Both the position numbers and the translations under genes were made by a program. From Photobacterium toruni (GTDB taxonomy: Bacteria; Pseudomonadota; Gammaproteobacteria; Enterobacterales; Vibrionaceae): a stretch of 64,000 bases of DNA. The stretch spans positions 682,001 to 746,000 of the forward strand of contig NZ_AP024855.1 in the NCBI RefSeq assembly GCF_024529955.1, read 5' to 3'. Below, one piece after another: positions 39,140-48,819 of the stretch. The notes under the pieces are model-generated. The model was given only the letters and a program-made list of their open reading frames with translations, made no database searches and was not told where the DNA came from. The first letter of the stretch is position 1. Each line of letters starts with the position of its first letter.

Positions 39140-39320
39140 TATAACAGCTAAAACAGCCACATCATCAAAATAAACTGGCATCAAGATAACAATTTAAAAA
39201 GCATTATATCGCTTCTAACTACCAGCTAAATGATAATGTGCACATTCACACATAGGCTATATAGCGTTCTATGTCAGTTAGCTCACGTCCATGAAAAATA
39301 ACAATAAGTAGACGCAAGAC

Positions 39321-40163
39321 ATGCATAATATTTTCATTGATTTGCTTGATAGTGCCATTTCTGATTTTGAATCATTAAACAGCATTTGGTTTGCAGGCGA
39401 CTCATTACCACCACTAGAATCGAGCTACCAAGTTAACTTTCCACGCCTTGAACTGGTCTTTAAAGGCCGTTATGCCAACACCTTTGATAGCCAACAATCA
39501 GACGTGGCAGATATTACATTAGGTGTCGGTGACGCTTTATTTATTCCTGCCAATGCGTGGAATAAACCAGATTGGCAACATGAATGCTCAGTATTAAGTT
39601 TATTGTTTGGCAAGAGCCAACTTGGGTTTAGTTTAGTCAGTAAACGTGAACATGAAGAGGGCTTTTATGATGTTCAGAAATACAGTGTACCGCAACGTAG
39701 TAGCCACGCGATTGATCATATTCTCAACGCGCTCTCAAGCCTTACTCACGAAAAAAAACGCCAGCCTGCTGATAAGTTTTTATTAATGGCTTTACTGTGT
39801 TACTGCAAAGATATGCTTGAAATGCCAACAGCCGACTGTACCCGTCGTAGCCAAGATTTATTTAAAGGCATTTGTATTTACGTTCAAGAAAATTTTCATC
39901 GTAATATCAACCGTAACACGGTGGCTGAACGATTTAATATCTCCCCTAATCACCTCTCACGTTTATTTCGTCAAGAAGGTCACATGCGATTTGCCGATTA
40001 TATTGCGTGGGTACGATTAGAACGGGCAAAATTTATGTTAAAACGCTACAACTTCCGTTTAGAAGAGGTGGCTAATCGCTGTGGTTATCATGACTCTAAC
40101 TATTTTTGCCGCGTATTTAAACGTAAAACAGGCAAAACACCAACGGAATATCGAGCGCATTAA
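39321..40163 (+). CDS. AraC-family regulator (YpdC-like context)
   Basis: A 280-residue regulator with an N-terminal sensing domain containing LGVGDALFIPANAWNKP and two C-terminal helix-turn-helix units (NRNTVAERFNISPNHLSRLF and FRLEEVANRCGYHDSNYFCR, the classic AraC signature). In E. coli an AraC protein (YpdC) lies next to a comparable fructose-family PTS (fry), so control of the PTS or of the mannosidase genes downstream is plausible. Start at 39321 lacks a strong ribosome site. Confidence 0.9.
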   Translation: MHNIFIDLLDSAISDFESLNSIWFAGDSLPPLESSYQVNFPRLELVFKGRYANTFDSQQSDVADITLGVGDALFIPANAWNKPDWQHECSVLSLLFGKSQLGFSLVSKREHEEGFYDVQKYSVPQRSSHAIDHILNALSSLTHEKKRQPADKFLLMALLCYCKDMLEMPTADCTRRSQDLFKGICIYVQENFHRNINRNTVAERFNISPNHLSRLFRQEGHMRFADYIAWVRLERAKFMLKRYNFRLEEVANRCGYHDSNYFCRVFKRKTGKTPTEYRAH

Positions 40164-40268
40164 AAATACATATAAAACATGAATTAGTGCATATTTATAT
40201 TCTATTTTTATCGATACCCATTAAAACTAATAAGACTAATATGCTTTTATTTTAATGGGATATAAGAA

Positions 40269-40691
40269 ATGAAAAAATCACTGCAAGCTCTTATTGTTCT
40301 TTGTGCATGTAATATTAGTATCTCTGCTTTTGCTAATACAACATCAGCAATGGAATCACCATTACCCATTCCATTTTCTCAGCAAATTCATAGTTATCAA
40401 TATTCTGGGATCGTTGATAATGATGTTACCAATGACTTTAGTTTTTATGGTCATCAAGGCCAGAAAATCACAACCTTAGTAACAACCGATAGCGCTAAAT
40501 TATGGGTAACTATCAAGCATCCACAAATGAAACAAGCCGCTGATATATCTGAAATTTCAACCAATCCTAATCAACGAGATACTTATACGTTACCTTTCAC
40601 AGGCCAATACCATCTTAGTATTGGTGAATATCACGCCATCAGTAAACGTAACTCAAGCCAAAATTACACCCTAAAAATCACCTTGAATTAA
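40269..40691 (+). CDS. Periplasmic protein resembling g-type lysozyme inhibitor (PliG)
   Basis: A 140-residue exported protein; signal peptide of 22 residues ends ISAFA. The mature part matches the PliG outline: YQYSGIVDND...FSFYGHQGQKITTLV near the start and DTYTLPFTGQYHLSIGEYH followed by YTLKITLN at the end, against YSGEI...YTFYAKKGQKV and QYSLPASGKYELRV...YNVDIQI in E. coli PliG as I recall it. PliG inhibits g-type lysozyme in the periplasm. Other beta-sandwich domains share this outline, so moderate confidence. Confidence 0.6.
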   Translation: MKKSLQALIVLCACNISISAFANTTSAMESPLPIPFSQQIHSYQYSGIVDNDVTNDFSFYGHQGQKITTLVTTDSAKLWVTIKHPQMKQAADISEISTNPNQRDTYTLPFTGQYHLSIGEYHAISKRNSSQNYTLKITLN

Positions 40692-40711
40692 GTTTTATAG
40701 CACCATCAAAT

Positions 40712-40747
40712 AAATGACATTGAAATAAACACATTTCAATGTCATTT
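40712..40747 (+). terminator. Perfect 15-bp stem-loop
   Basis: AAATGACATTGAAAT (40712-40726) with its exact complement (40733-40747), loop of six. No U-run, but position and strength suggest the end of the PliG-like mRNA. Confidence 0.6.
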
Positions 40748-40935
40748 GTCAGTCAGCTATAACCTCTCAATAGCCCCCGCAAACAACAATAGTACGATCT
40801 CACAGAGTCTTTAACACGGTCACATAACCATCAATTGGGTACATAAATCCAGTTACAGCGCCTTTTGTCCACTGCTAATTTTTTTACGAGCGTAATACAC
40901 TCATACTTTATTCGCGCAGTTGACAGGAGTCTCAC

Positions 40936-43398
40936 GTGTCGCATATTTCATTAGATGGTCAGTGGTTACTCACTTCACCACAGCATTCTCATATTTCTAT
41001 TCCATGTTTACTGCCTGGCGACATTCACTCAGCACTTATTCAGGCAGATTTACTGCCCCAACCTTATTTTGGCTGTAATGAAGAATTAATTCAATGGGTT
41101 GGTGAGAGTGAGTGGCTACTAACAACGCAGCTAACACTCACCGCCGAGCAACTCAATGCAACCGCTATCGATTTGAATTTATCATTTGTTGATACCATGG
41201 CAATTGTAAGTATCAACGGTACACAAGTGTTAGCATGTAGCAACATGTTCCGCCATTACCATATTGATGTTCTGCCCTACCTACAACAGGGTGTGAACCA
41301 CATCAATATTGCATTAGCACGTAATGATAGTGAAGCTCAACGACGTGCAGAGAAATTACCTTTTCCGGTGCCATGGGCAGTCGGTAATAATCAAATTCCA
41401 CACATGAATACTCTGCGTAAAACTCAATGTCACGCAGGCTGGGATTGGGGTATTTGCTTATTATCAACAGGGGTATATAACTCACTGACACTCACCCCTA
41501 TTTATGAGACTCGTTTACACCATGTCAGAACCCAACAAGCATGGTTAACTAATGGGGATTGTGAAGTCACCGTTAGCATTGATTACGAAGTACTGAAGGA
41601 CTGTGCGGAGCAAGCACTTAAAATTAACTTTGATAAGCAAGTACACACTATTGCTATAGACAATACAAATAATGGCATTCAAACCGTTACCACCACTATA
41701 GTAGTGACTAATCCACACCGTTGGTGGCCTGCAGGTTATGGCAAGCAACCGCTATACCCATTAGCGGTTACACTTAATAACCAAACCATTTCCAAAAAAC
41801 TTGGCTTACGTGAACTCACACTAAATACGCAAACAGATGCTATTGGTAGTGCAATGACATTTGTGGTTAATGGCAATCCAATCACTGCCAAAGGTGCCAA
41901 TTGGATTCCATTAGATGCCCTACCCAGCCGCCAAACGCCAGCACGTTACCGACAATTATTAGAAGATGCAGTTGCTGCTAACATGAATATGATCCGTGTC
42001 TGGGGTGGTGGCATGTATGAGCATGATATTTTTTATGAGTTGTGCGACGAACTCGGATTATTAGTGTGGCAAGATCTGATGTTTGCCTGCGCGTTATATC
42101 CATCAACCCCTGAGTTTTTAGCCGATGTTGAATTAGAAATTGTTGACCAAGTTAAACGTTTAGCAGATCACCCATCACTGGCATTATGGTGTGGTGATAA
42201 CGAAGTCATTGGTGCCATTGGCTGGTATGACGAATCTAAACACAACCGCGAAAAATATGTGGTCAACTACGATCGGTTAAATCGCATGCTACAGCAAGTC
42301 GTTGAACAGTACGATCCAAACCGCCGTTTTTGGGCAAGCTCACCGTGTAATGGTGAACTTGATTTTGGTGATGCATGGCATGATGACAACCGTGGCGATA
42401 TGCATTTTTGGGATGTCTGGCACTCGGGTAAATCGTTTGATGCCTACCACAGTGTTAAACCGCGTTTTTGTTCAGAATTTGGTTATCAATCATGGCCATC
42501 TTTGCCAACGGTAAAAACCTTTGCTGACGATGAAGATTGGAACGTTACCTCGCCGACGTTTGAACAACACCAAAAGAACGGTCGTGGTAATAGCATTATG
42601 ACTGAAATGTTTACTCGCTATTTCCGCTTTCCGATTGGATTTGCCAATATGTTGTATTTAAGCCAAGTACAACAAGCAATAGCCATTAAAACCGCATCTG
42701 AATTTTGGCGAGTGCATAAACAACATTGCCGTGGAATTCTTTATTGGCAACTTAATGATTGCTGGCCTGTAAGTTCATGGTCAAGTATTGAATACACCGG
42801 ACGCTGGAAACAACTCCATCATCATGCAAAACGTTTCTTTGCTCCCATTATGGCAACCTTTATTCAACAGCCACAACAACCTTTAACGCTGCATGTGGTC
42901 AATGATCATCATCAATCGATGCCAATTAGCGGAACAGTGATCAAGGTAGATTGGTACGGTAATACACTGACGACATGGCAAATAGATACCGAGCTCGCCT
43001 CTGACAGCAGTGACATTGTATGGCAAACAGACGCGGTATTAACAGCCTCTGAAGCGAAACAAATTTTTTATCATGTCAGCTTAACTGGCGCTGATGGCAG
43101 CGTGACTGAAAATGATTATTACCCGTGCTTGTTCAAGCATGCGCAATTGCAAACGCCAACCATTAGCACTGAATGGTATCAAGATAACGATACTATTTGG
43201 CTAGAACTCGACACTAACTACCCAGCATTATTTGTTGAACCACAACTTGAATGCCAAGGTCGTTTTAATGACAGTAGTTTTACGTTATTACCAAGTCATA
43301 TTACAGGCACTAAACATCGCCTTTATTATATTGGTGATTGCGATCTTAAAACATTAAACCAGCATTTAACGGTATATCACCTTCGAGGAACCTATTAA
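40936..43398 (+). CDS. Beta-mannosidase (GH2)
   Basis: An 820-residue cytoplasmic glycosidase: N-terminal sugar-binding sandwich, immunoglobulin-like domain, then the TIM barrel. The acid/base is E423 in WCGDNEV and the nucleophile E514 in RFCSEFGYQSWPS; the MIRVWGGGMYEHDIFYELCDELGLLVWQD block is diagnostic for GH2 mannosidases. No signal peptide. Start is a GTG with AGGAG six bases before it. It cleaves terminal beta-1,4-mannose, such as the Man-beta-GlcNAc linkage of an N-glycan core. First gene of the cluster leading to the glycosylasparaginase. Confidence 0.94.
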   Translation: MSHISLDGQWLLTSPQHSHISIPCLLPGDIHSALIQADLLPQPYFGCNEELIQWVGESEWLLTTQLTLTAEQLNATAIDLNLSFVDTMAIVSINGTQVLACSNMFRHYHIDVLPYLQQGVNHINIALARNDSEAQRRAEKLPFPVPWAVGNNQIPHMNTLRKTQCHAGWDWGICLLSTGVYNSLTLTPIYETRLHHVRTQQAWLTNGDCEVTVSIDYEVLKDCAEQALKINFDKQVHTIAIDNTNNGIQTVTTTIVVTNPHRWWPAGYGKQPLYPLAVTLNNQTISKKLGLRELTLNTQTDAIGSAMTFVVNGNPITAKGANWIPLDALPSRQTPARYRQLLEDAVAANMNMIRVWGGGMYEHDIFYELCDELGLLVWQDLMFACALYPSTPEFLADVELEIVDQVKRLADHPSLALWCGDNEVIGAIGWYDESKHNREKYVVNYDRLNRMLQQVVEQYDPNRRFWASSPCNGELDFGDAWHDDNRGDMHFWDVWHSGKSFDAYHSVKPRFCSEFGYQSWPSLPTVKTFADDEDWNVTSPTFEQHQKNGRGNSIMTEMFTRYFRFPIGFANMLYLSQVQQAIAIKTASEFWRVHKQHCRGILYWQLNDCWPVSSWSSIEYTGRWKQLHHHAKRFFAPIMATFIQQPQQPLTLHVVNDHHQSMPISGTVIKVDWYGNTLTTWQIDTELASDSSDIVWQTDAVLTASEAKQIFYHVSLTGADGSVTENDYYPCLFKHAQLQTPTISTEWYQDNDTIWLELDTNYPALFVEPQLECQGRFNDSSFTLLPSHITGTKHRLYYIGDCDLKTLNQHLTVYHLRGTY

Positions 43399-43554
43399 TT
43401 TATAAAGCTTGAAAAAATAATATAAATAACAGCAACAGATACGCATCTTTATATATGTGTGTCTTGTTACAACTTTTATTTATTAATAAACACTATCTAT
43501 TTTCATCATGTTTATACGGAATTTATCTTCTCACATTTATAATAAGGAATTATC

Positions 43555-45219
43555 ATGATCATAAATAAAGTCCATACGCTCGCGTTAGTGACATTAGCCG
43601 TATTATGCGCTCCAAGTTCTTTTGCCGCTGAAAAAAATCAATTAACGATTGTGGCTGACTTTTATCCCACCATGATCCGTAACTTTAACCCTTACTTAGC
43701 AACCAATTTACGTACCACAACCGACTTTATTTATGAGCCGTTGGTTATTTTTAACCAAATGCATGGTAATAAACCCGTGATGCGATTAGCGAAAGACTAC
43801 TATATGTCTGACGATCTTAAGCAAGTCACATTTGAAATTCGTGAAGGCGTCAAATGGTCAGATGGCACCCCATTTACCGCTGATGATGTGGTGTATTCAT
43901 TCCAACTGATCCATGATAAACCAGAGCTTGATCCGAAAAGTATGGATCGCTGGATCAAAAGCGTTCGCCAACAAGATAACAAGGTCATTTTTGAATTAAC
44001 CGAAGCGAACTCTAATCTGCCATTTGAAATATCTTCGATCCCTATTGTGCCGAAACACATTTGGAAAGATATTGAAAAACCAGAATTGTTTACCAATGAA
44101 AACCCTGTCGGCTCAGGCCCATTTACTGAAATTGATACCTTTACCCCACAGCTTTATGTGCAATGCCGTAACCCTAACTACTGGGATAACGACAACCTAG
44201 CAGTCGATTGTTTACGGGTACCACAAATTGCCAATAACGATCAACTGTTAAACAAAATCATCAAGTCAGAGCTTGACTGGACCAGTGCCTTTATTCCTGA
44301 TGTTGATGCGTTGTATGCCGCGCGTAATCCAAACCATAAATACTGGTATCCTGCGGCAAGTACGCAAGCATTTATGATGAATTTTAAAACACCGCATTCA
44401 GGTAATAACGAAGCCATCAATAACCTTGATTTCCGTCGTGCGCTATCAATGGCAATCGATCGCCAAAAAATCATTGATGTCGCTTTTTACGGTAACGGTA
44501 TTGTTAATGATTATGCATCAGGCTTAGGTAAAGGCTTAGAATTCTGGGCTGATCAAGATATTTATAACCAATACAAAGGCTTTAATACTTATAACATTGA
44601 TAACGCCAAAGCATTACTAGCTAAAGCTGGCTTTAAAGATATCGATGGTGATGGTTATGTAGAAACGCCAACCGGTAAAAAGATAGAAATTGCGATTCAA
44701 TCTCCAACAGGTTGGACTGACTTTAATAATACGGTTCAACTTGGGGTTGAGCAGTTACAAATGGCCGGAATTGATGTTAAAGCGAAAACTTCTGACTTTG
44801 CGGTCTATAACCAAGCCATGACCAATGGTACTTATGATATGGCTTACACTAACTACTTTAACGGTGCCGACCCTTACCGTTACTGGAACAGTGCCTATCA
44901 TTCACGTTATCAAGAAGGCGCGAGCATGCCCCGTTTCGCAATGCACTTCTTTAAAAATGCCGAATTAGATCAATTACTGGATAATTTCTATAAAACAGCC
45001 GATCAAAGTGAGCAAAAAGTGATTGCGCATAAGATTCAAAAAATTATTGCTGAAAATCAAATCACTATTCCTGTGATGTCTGGGGTTGATGTCTACCAAT
45101 TTAATGAAAGCCGTTACACCGGTTGGTGGAGTACTGATAATCCTAAAGGCCGTCCTTTAGCATGGGCTGGCGTTCCTGAGCGTTTATTACACGTATTAGA
45201 TTTAAAACCAAAAGCATAA
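43555..45219 (+). CDS. ABC substrate-binding protein, family 5 (oligosaccharide/peptide)
   Basis: A 554-residue periplasmic receptor with a 24-residue signal peptide (ends SSFAA) and the SBP_bac_5 fold (FIYEPLVIFN, VTFEIREGVKWSDGTPFTADDVVYS, NPVGSGPF). The C-terminal YTGWWSTDNPKGRPLAWAGVPERLLHVLDLKP resembles the Vibrio chitobiose-binding protein CBP more than peptide receptors, so an oligosaccharide or glycopeptide ligand is likely. Two permease genes follow after a weak terminator, which would give the usual excess of receptor over membrane subunits. Confidence 0.92.
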   Translation: MIINKVHTLALVTLAVLCAPSSFAAEKNQLTIVADFYPTMIRNFNPYLATNLRTTTDFIYEPLVIFNQMHGNKPVMRLAKDYYMSDDLKQVTFEIREGVKWSDGTPFTADDVVYSFQLIHDKPELDPKSMDRWIKSVRQQDNKVIFELTEANSNLPFEISSIPIVPKHIWKDIEKPELFTNENPVGSGPFTEIDTFTPQLYVQCRNPNYWDNDNLAVDCLRVPQIANNDQLLNKIIKSELDWTSAFIPDVDALYAARNPNHKYWYPAASTQAFMMNFKTPHSGNNEAINNLDFRRALSMAIDRQKIIDVAFYGNGIVNDYASGLGKGLEFWADQDIYNQYKGFNTYNIDNAKALLAKAGFKDIDGDGYVETPTGKKIEIAIQSPTGWTDFNNTVQLGVEQLQMAGIDVKAKTSDFAVYNQAMTNGTYDMAYTNYFNGADPYRYWNSAYHSRYQEGASMPRFAMHFFKNAELDQLLDNFYKTADQSEQKVIAHKIQKIIAENQITIPVMSGVDVYQFNESRYTGWWSTDNPKGRPLAWAGVPERLLHVLDLKPKA

Positions 45220-45228
45220 TAAAAAATA

Positions 45229-45260
45229 ATACCGTCATCTTTTGGTGACGGTATTTATTA
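45229..45260 (+). terminator. Partial terminator between receptor and permease genes
   Basis: ATACCGTCA (45229-45237) pairs with TGACGGTAT (45246-45254), then T-rich. A second small stem TGCGATTA/TAATCGCA follows at 45292-45309. Such structures commonly lower expression of permeases relative to the receptor. Confidence 0.7.
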
Positions 45261-45368
45261 GGCTGAAATAAATAGATGACTTTATTAATGCTGCGATTAT
45301 TTAATCGCATCATTTTTAATTTCAGTGCTATTTAAATCTAAATAAAAATCTTTATTAGGAATAATTCA

Positions 45369-46355
45369 ATGGTTTTTTTCTTTCGGCGATTATCATTTTA
45401 TTTTGTCGCATTAATATTTGCAGCTACCTTAAACTTTATATTACCTCGCGCAATGCCGGGTGATCCAGTAACAATGATGTTTGCTAATGCCACCTCGCAT
45501 GTTAGCCCTGAACGTATTGAAGCCATGCAAAAACTGCTTGGCTTTGTTGATGGTCCTTTATATGAGCAATACTTTTCTTATCTTGCCAATATATTTACCG
45601 GCCAATGGGGAACGTCGATTAAGTTTTATCCGTTATCGGTGAATGATCTCCTTGGTAGTGCGATTGGCTGGTCGTTATTTTTAACCGGAACCGCAGTTGT
45701 TTTATCATTTTGTATTGGCTCGGTAATGGGTATTTTTGCCGCTTGGCGTCGTGGCAGTTATTACGACACCTTTATTTCGCCGACAACATTGGTGGTGCAA
45801 TCTATTCCGTCAGTGGTGATTGCAATGCTGGTGATGTTCACCTTTGCGATTGGCTTAGAGTGGTTCCCTATTGGCAATGCGTATACTTCTGGTACTACAC
45901 CAGATTGGTCAAGTTGGGCATTTTATAAAGATGTTATGTACCACGCTGCCCTGCCGTTGTTATGTGCCACCGTCAGCCAAATTGGTGGTTTTTTAATTAG
46001 CATGCGTAACAACATGATCAACTTGCTTAATGAAGACTTTATCACTATGGCAAAAGCCAAAGGATTAAGTGAGCATCGAGTGATATTTAACTACGCCGCG
46101 CGTAATGCGATGCTACCTAGCGTAACCGCACTATCAATGGCTTTAGGCACTGCAATCAGTGGACAGTTAATTGTGGAGATGATCTTTAACTACCCTGGCC
46201 TTGGAACCGTGTTATTAAACGCAATTCATGCCCGTGATTACCAAGTACTGCAAGGACAATTATTACTGATGACTCTATTTATGTTGTTCTTTAACTTTAT
46301 GGCCGATCTATTAATTGCGCTGTTAGACCCGCGTCTACGTAAGGGAGATCGATAA
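45369..46355 (+). CDS. ABC transporter permease (DppB/OppB type)
   Basis: A 328-residue inner-membrane subunit with six helices. The N-terminal LPRAMPGDPVTMMFAN is typical for DppB-like proteins, and the EAA loop (MAKAKGLSEHRVIFNYAARNAMLP) that docks the ATPase is intact. The next permease gene starts one base after its stop. It forms the first half of the channel for the receptor encoded upstream. Confidence 0.94.
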   Translation: MVFFFRRLSFYFVALIFAATLNFILPRAMPGDPVTMMFANATSHVSPERIEAMQKLLGFVDGPLYEQYFSYLANIFTGQWGTSIKFYPLSVNDLLGSAIGWSLFLTGTAVVLSFCIGSVMGIFAAWRRGSYYDTFISPTTLVVQSIPSVVIAMLVMFTFAIGLEWFPIGNAYTSGTTPDWSSWAFYKDVMYHAALPLLCATVSQIGGFLISMRNNMINLLNEDFITMAKAKGLSEHRVIFNYAARNAMLPSVTALSMALGTAISGQLIVEMIFNYPGLGTVLLNAIHARDYQVLQGQLLLMTLFMLFFNFMADLLIALLDPRLRKGDR

Positions 46356-46356
46356 C

Positions 46357-47379
46357 ATGAAAGGCATTATTCAATTATTAATTCGTAACCCTAAATCATT
46401 AACTGGACTCTGTATTTTAGTGGTGTTTGTGTTAGCCGCTCTGTTTGCGCCAATGATCACTAGCCATGCCCCCGATAGAGGAACAGGCAACCCACATGAA
46501 TATCCTGCGTTTGTGGTTAAAGCTGCGCAAAATAACCCTGATGGTTGGATTGCAAAAAACTTAGCCACCAATAAACGTACCCTACTGATGTCAAAAAAAG
46601 CCGACCATATTCTTGGCACTACCCGTATGGGGCGTGATGTATGGTCGCAATTAATTTATGGCGCACGCACATCGCTAGCGGTTGGTTTAGGTGCAGGGGT
46701 TTTAGTGTGTTTTCTAGCAACTTTAATTGGCGTTTCTGCGGGCTATTTTGGCGGTAAAGTGGATGAAATATTAACGGCTGCCATGAACATCATGTTAGTG
46801 ATCCCACAACTACCGCTACTGTTTATTATTGCCGCATTTATTGGGCAAGCGGGGCCATTTACGATAGCGATTGTTATTGCGATCACTTCATGGGCATGGG
46901 GCGCGCGGGTGGTACGTTCTCAAACGCTATCCCTACGCGAAAAAGAGTTTATTCGTGCGGCAGAAGTATTAGGTGAGTCACCTTGGCGTATTATTGCCGT
47001 TGAAATTCTACCTAACTTAATGTCGATTGTTGGCGCTAGTTTTATAGGCTGTGTACTGCTGGCAATCATGACCGAGGCCAGCTTATCGTTCCTTGGTCTT
47101 GGTGATCCAAATGCCATCAGTTGGGGAGTAATGTTATATAACGTTCAGACCTCTTCGTCGATGTTGATTGGCGCATGGTGGGAAATCCTCGCCCCATGTC
47201 TGGCGCTGATTTTTATTGCTATCGGTTTATCGTTATTAAACTTTGCCGTCGATGAAATAGCCAACCCACAATTACGTTCACACAAAGGCATGCGCCGTTG
47301 GCAGCAACGTAGTGATGAAACCCTGATAGCGACTCAAACTGAAATGCCTCACCCTATCGCTGAGGGTGGAATCAAATAA
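46357..47379 (+). CDS. ABC transporter permease (DppC/OppC type)
   Basis: A 340-residue inner-membrane subunit with six helices. LGTTRMGRDVWSQLIYGARTSLAVGL and the EAA loop (FIRAAEVLGESPWRIIAVEILPN) are standard for DppC. An unusual extra segment of about 45 residues (NPHEYPAFVVKAAQNNPDGWIAKNL and on) sits between the first helix and the conserved GTTRMGRD block. The stop codon overlaps the start of the aminopeptidase gene (TAATG). No ATPase gene follows. Confidence 0.94.
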   Translation: MKGIIQLLIRNPKSLTGLCILVVFVLAALFAPMITSHAPDRGTGNPHEYPAFVVKAAQNNPDGWIAKNLATNKRTLLMSKKADHILGTTRMGRDVWSQLIYGARTSLAVGLGAGVLVCFLATLIGVSAGYFGGKVDEILTAAMNIMLVIPQLPLLFIIAAFIGQAGPFTIAIVIAITSWAWGARVVRSQTLSLREKEFIRAAEVLGESPWRIIAVEILPNLMSIVGASFIGCVLLAIMTEASLSFLGLGDPNAISWGVMLYNVQTSSSMLIGAWWEILAPCLALIFIAIGLSLLNFAVDEIANPQLRSHKGMRRWQQRSDETLIATQTEMPHPIAEGGIK

Positions 47380-48806
47380 TGAATAGCAACCTATTAACAT
47401 TCACTTTTAGCCGTGAGCATCAATGCGATCAATTAACTCGAACACTGCATTTAACCTTGAGGGAACATTCAACATTAACCGTTAACCAAGATGTGAGTGA
47501 TTTTAATGCTGAGATCAGTAAGCACGTTATTACTGTTGCCGATATTCAAGACATTGGCTATTTAATCGCAACCACATTTACTCAAGCAACAACGTTACAA
47601 CTGTGCATTGATACCAACATTGCTGCTTGTTTCGAGCGCCAGCAATGGCTGAAATGGCTCTCTTTTGGTTTAGCGTTATCAAATTATCATTACCACCACC
47701 GTAACAGCCCATTATTAGCACCGACACTGGCAGATTTTACTCTACTTAATGCTGGTGCTGGTGCTGGTGCTGGTGCTGGTGCTGGTGCTGGTGATAATGC
47801 TGCATTTGCAGATGGTAAAGTGCTCGCTCACAGCCAATTGATTGCACGCGAGTTAACTAATAAACCGGGTAATATTCTCTATCCACAATCTTTTATCGAG
47901 GCTGTAGAAGCATTAGCGATCAACAACATTGAATTATCCTACCTTGATGATGTGATGATGCTTGAACAAGGATTTGGCGGCTTAATGAGTATCGCACAAG
48001 GTAGTGATCGCGAAGCGCGCTTGTTATGTCTTGATTACCATCCGCAAGATCCCCGATTTACCGTCGCGATGGTCGGTAAAGGTGTCACCTTTGATTCTGG
48101 TGGTATCAGCATTAAGCAACCACGTTATATGAGTACCATGAAAGTCGACATGGGCGGGGCGGCAGCCGTTGTGGGCGCGTTAAATGCCATCGCTCAACTA
48201 CAATTACCGATTCGTGTGATTGGCTTATGTGGCTTAGTGGAAAACATGCCATCAGGTAAAGCGATTAAACCCGGTGATGTGGTCACCATGCTCAATAAAA
48301 CCAATGTTGAAATCATTACCACTGATGCTGAAGGACGAATGGTGCTTGCTGATGTACTTCATTATGCTCAGCAGCACTACCAACCTGATTATTTAGTCGA
48401 TATTGCCACCTTAACGGGAGGCACTGGTATTGCACTTGGAAAAGCCTATGCCTCATTAATGGGTAATGATAATAACTTGATTGCGAATGCTCAAACAGCA
48501 GGTCAAGCATGTTCTGAACTGTTATGGCCAATGCCGACAGGTGGCATGTTTACCACCGCACTTAACAGTGACTTTGCTGATCTACGCCATGGCAGCGAAG
48601 AGCCAGACGGTAGCCCATGTGTTGCGGCTACTTTTTTAGAACACTTTATTCAACCGGATCAAAAATGGATCCACATTGATTCTGCCGCAATGTCACTCGG
48701 CATGAACCACCGTAAAATTTATCCTAAAGCCACAACGGGCTACGGCACTTTATTATTAACCGAACTTTGCCAACAATTGATCTTGCAAGATCGGTTGCAC
48801 CAATAA
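47379..48806 (+). CDS. M17 leucyl-aminopeptidase family protein
   Basis: A 475-residue cytosolic metallopeptidase. The C-terminal catalytic domain is complete: VGKGVTFDSGGISIKQ (metal-binding Lys and Asp), MKVDMGGAAAVVGAL, and TTDAEGRMVLADVLHYA with the catalytic Arg. The N-terminal domain is divergent and is joined by a linker of seven Ala-Gly pairs encoded by a hexanucleotide repeat. No signal peptide. It starts within the stop of the permease gene, so translation is coupled. In this locus it may trim imported glycopeptides to glycosyl-asparagine (inference). Confidence 0.93.
   Translation: MNSNLLTFTFSREHQCDQLTRTLHLTLREHSTLTVNQDVSDFNAEISKHVITVADIQDIGYLIATTFTQATTLQLCIDTNIAACFERQQWLKWLSFGLALSNYHYHHRNSPLLAPTLADFTLLNAGAGAGAGAGAGAGDNAAFADGKVLAHSQLIARELTNKPGNILYPQSFIEAVEALAINNIELSYLDDVMMLEQGFGGLMSIAQGSDREARLLCLDYHPQDPRFTVAMVGKGVTFDSGGISIKQPRYMSTMKVDMGGAAAVVGALNAIAQLQLPIRVIGLCGLVENMPSGKAIKPGDVVTMLNKTNVEIITTDAEGRMVLADVLHYAQQHYQPDYLVDIATLTGGTGIALGKAYASLMGNDNNLIANAQTAGQACSELLWPMPTGGMFTTALNSDFADLRHGSEEPDGSPCVAATFLEHFIQPDQKWIHIDSAAMSLGMNHRKIYPKATTGYGTLLLTELCQQLILQDRLHQ
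47751..47792 (+). repeat. Hexanucleotide microsatellite (GCTGGT)7
   Basis: Seven exact tandem copies of GCTGGT in the aminopeptidase gene, coding for seven Ala-Gly pairs between the N-terminal and catalytic domains. Unit length of six keeps frame, so slippage would only alter linker length. Confidence 0.96.
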
Positions 48807-48819
48807 CAAGGAAGTTAAC

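Noticed and set aside
39230..39260. CRP site before the second AraC-type gene
   Set aside because: TGTGCACATTCACA has half-sites but a spacer two bases too short for the TGTGA-N6-TCACA consensus.
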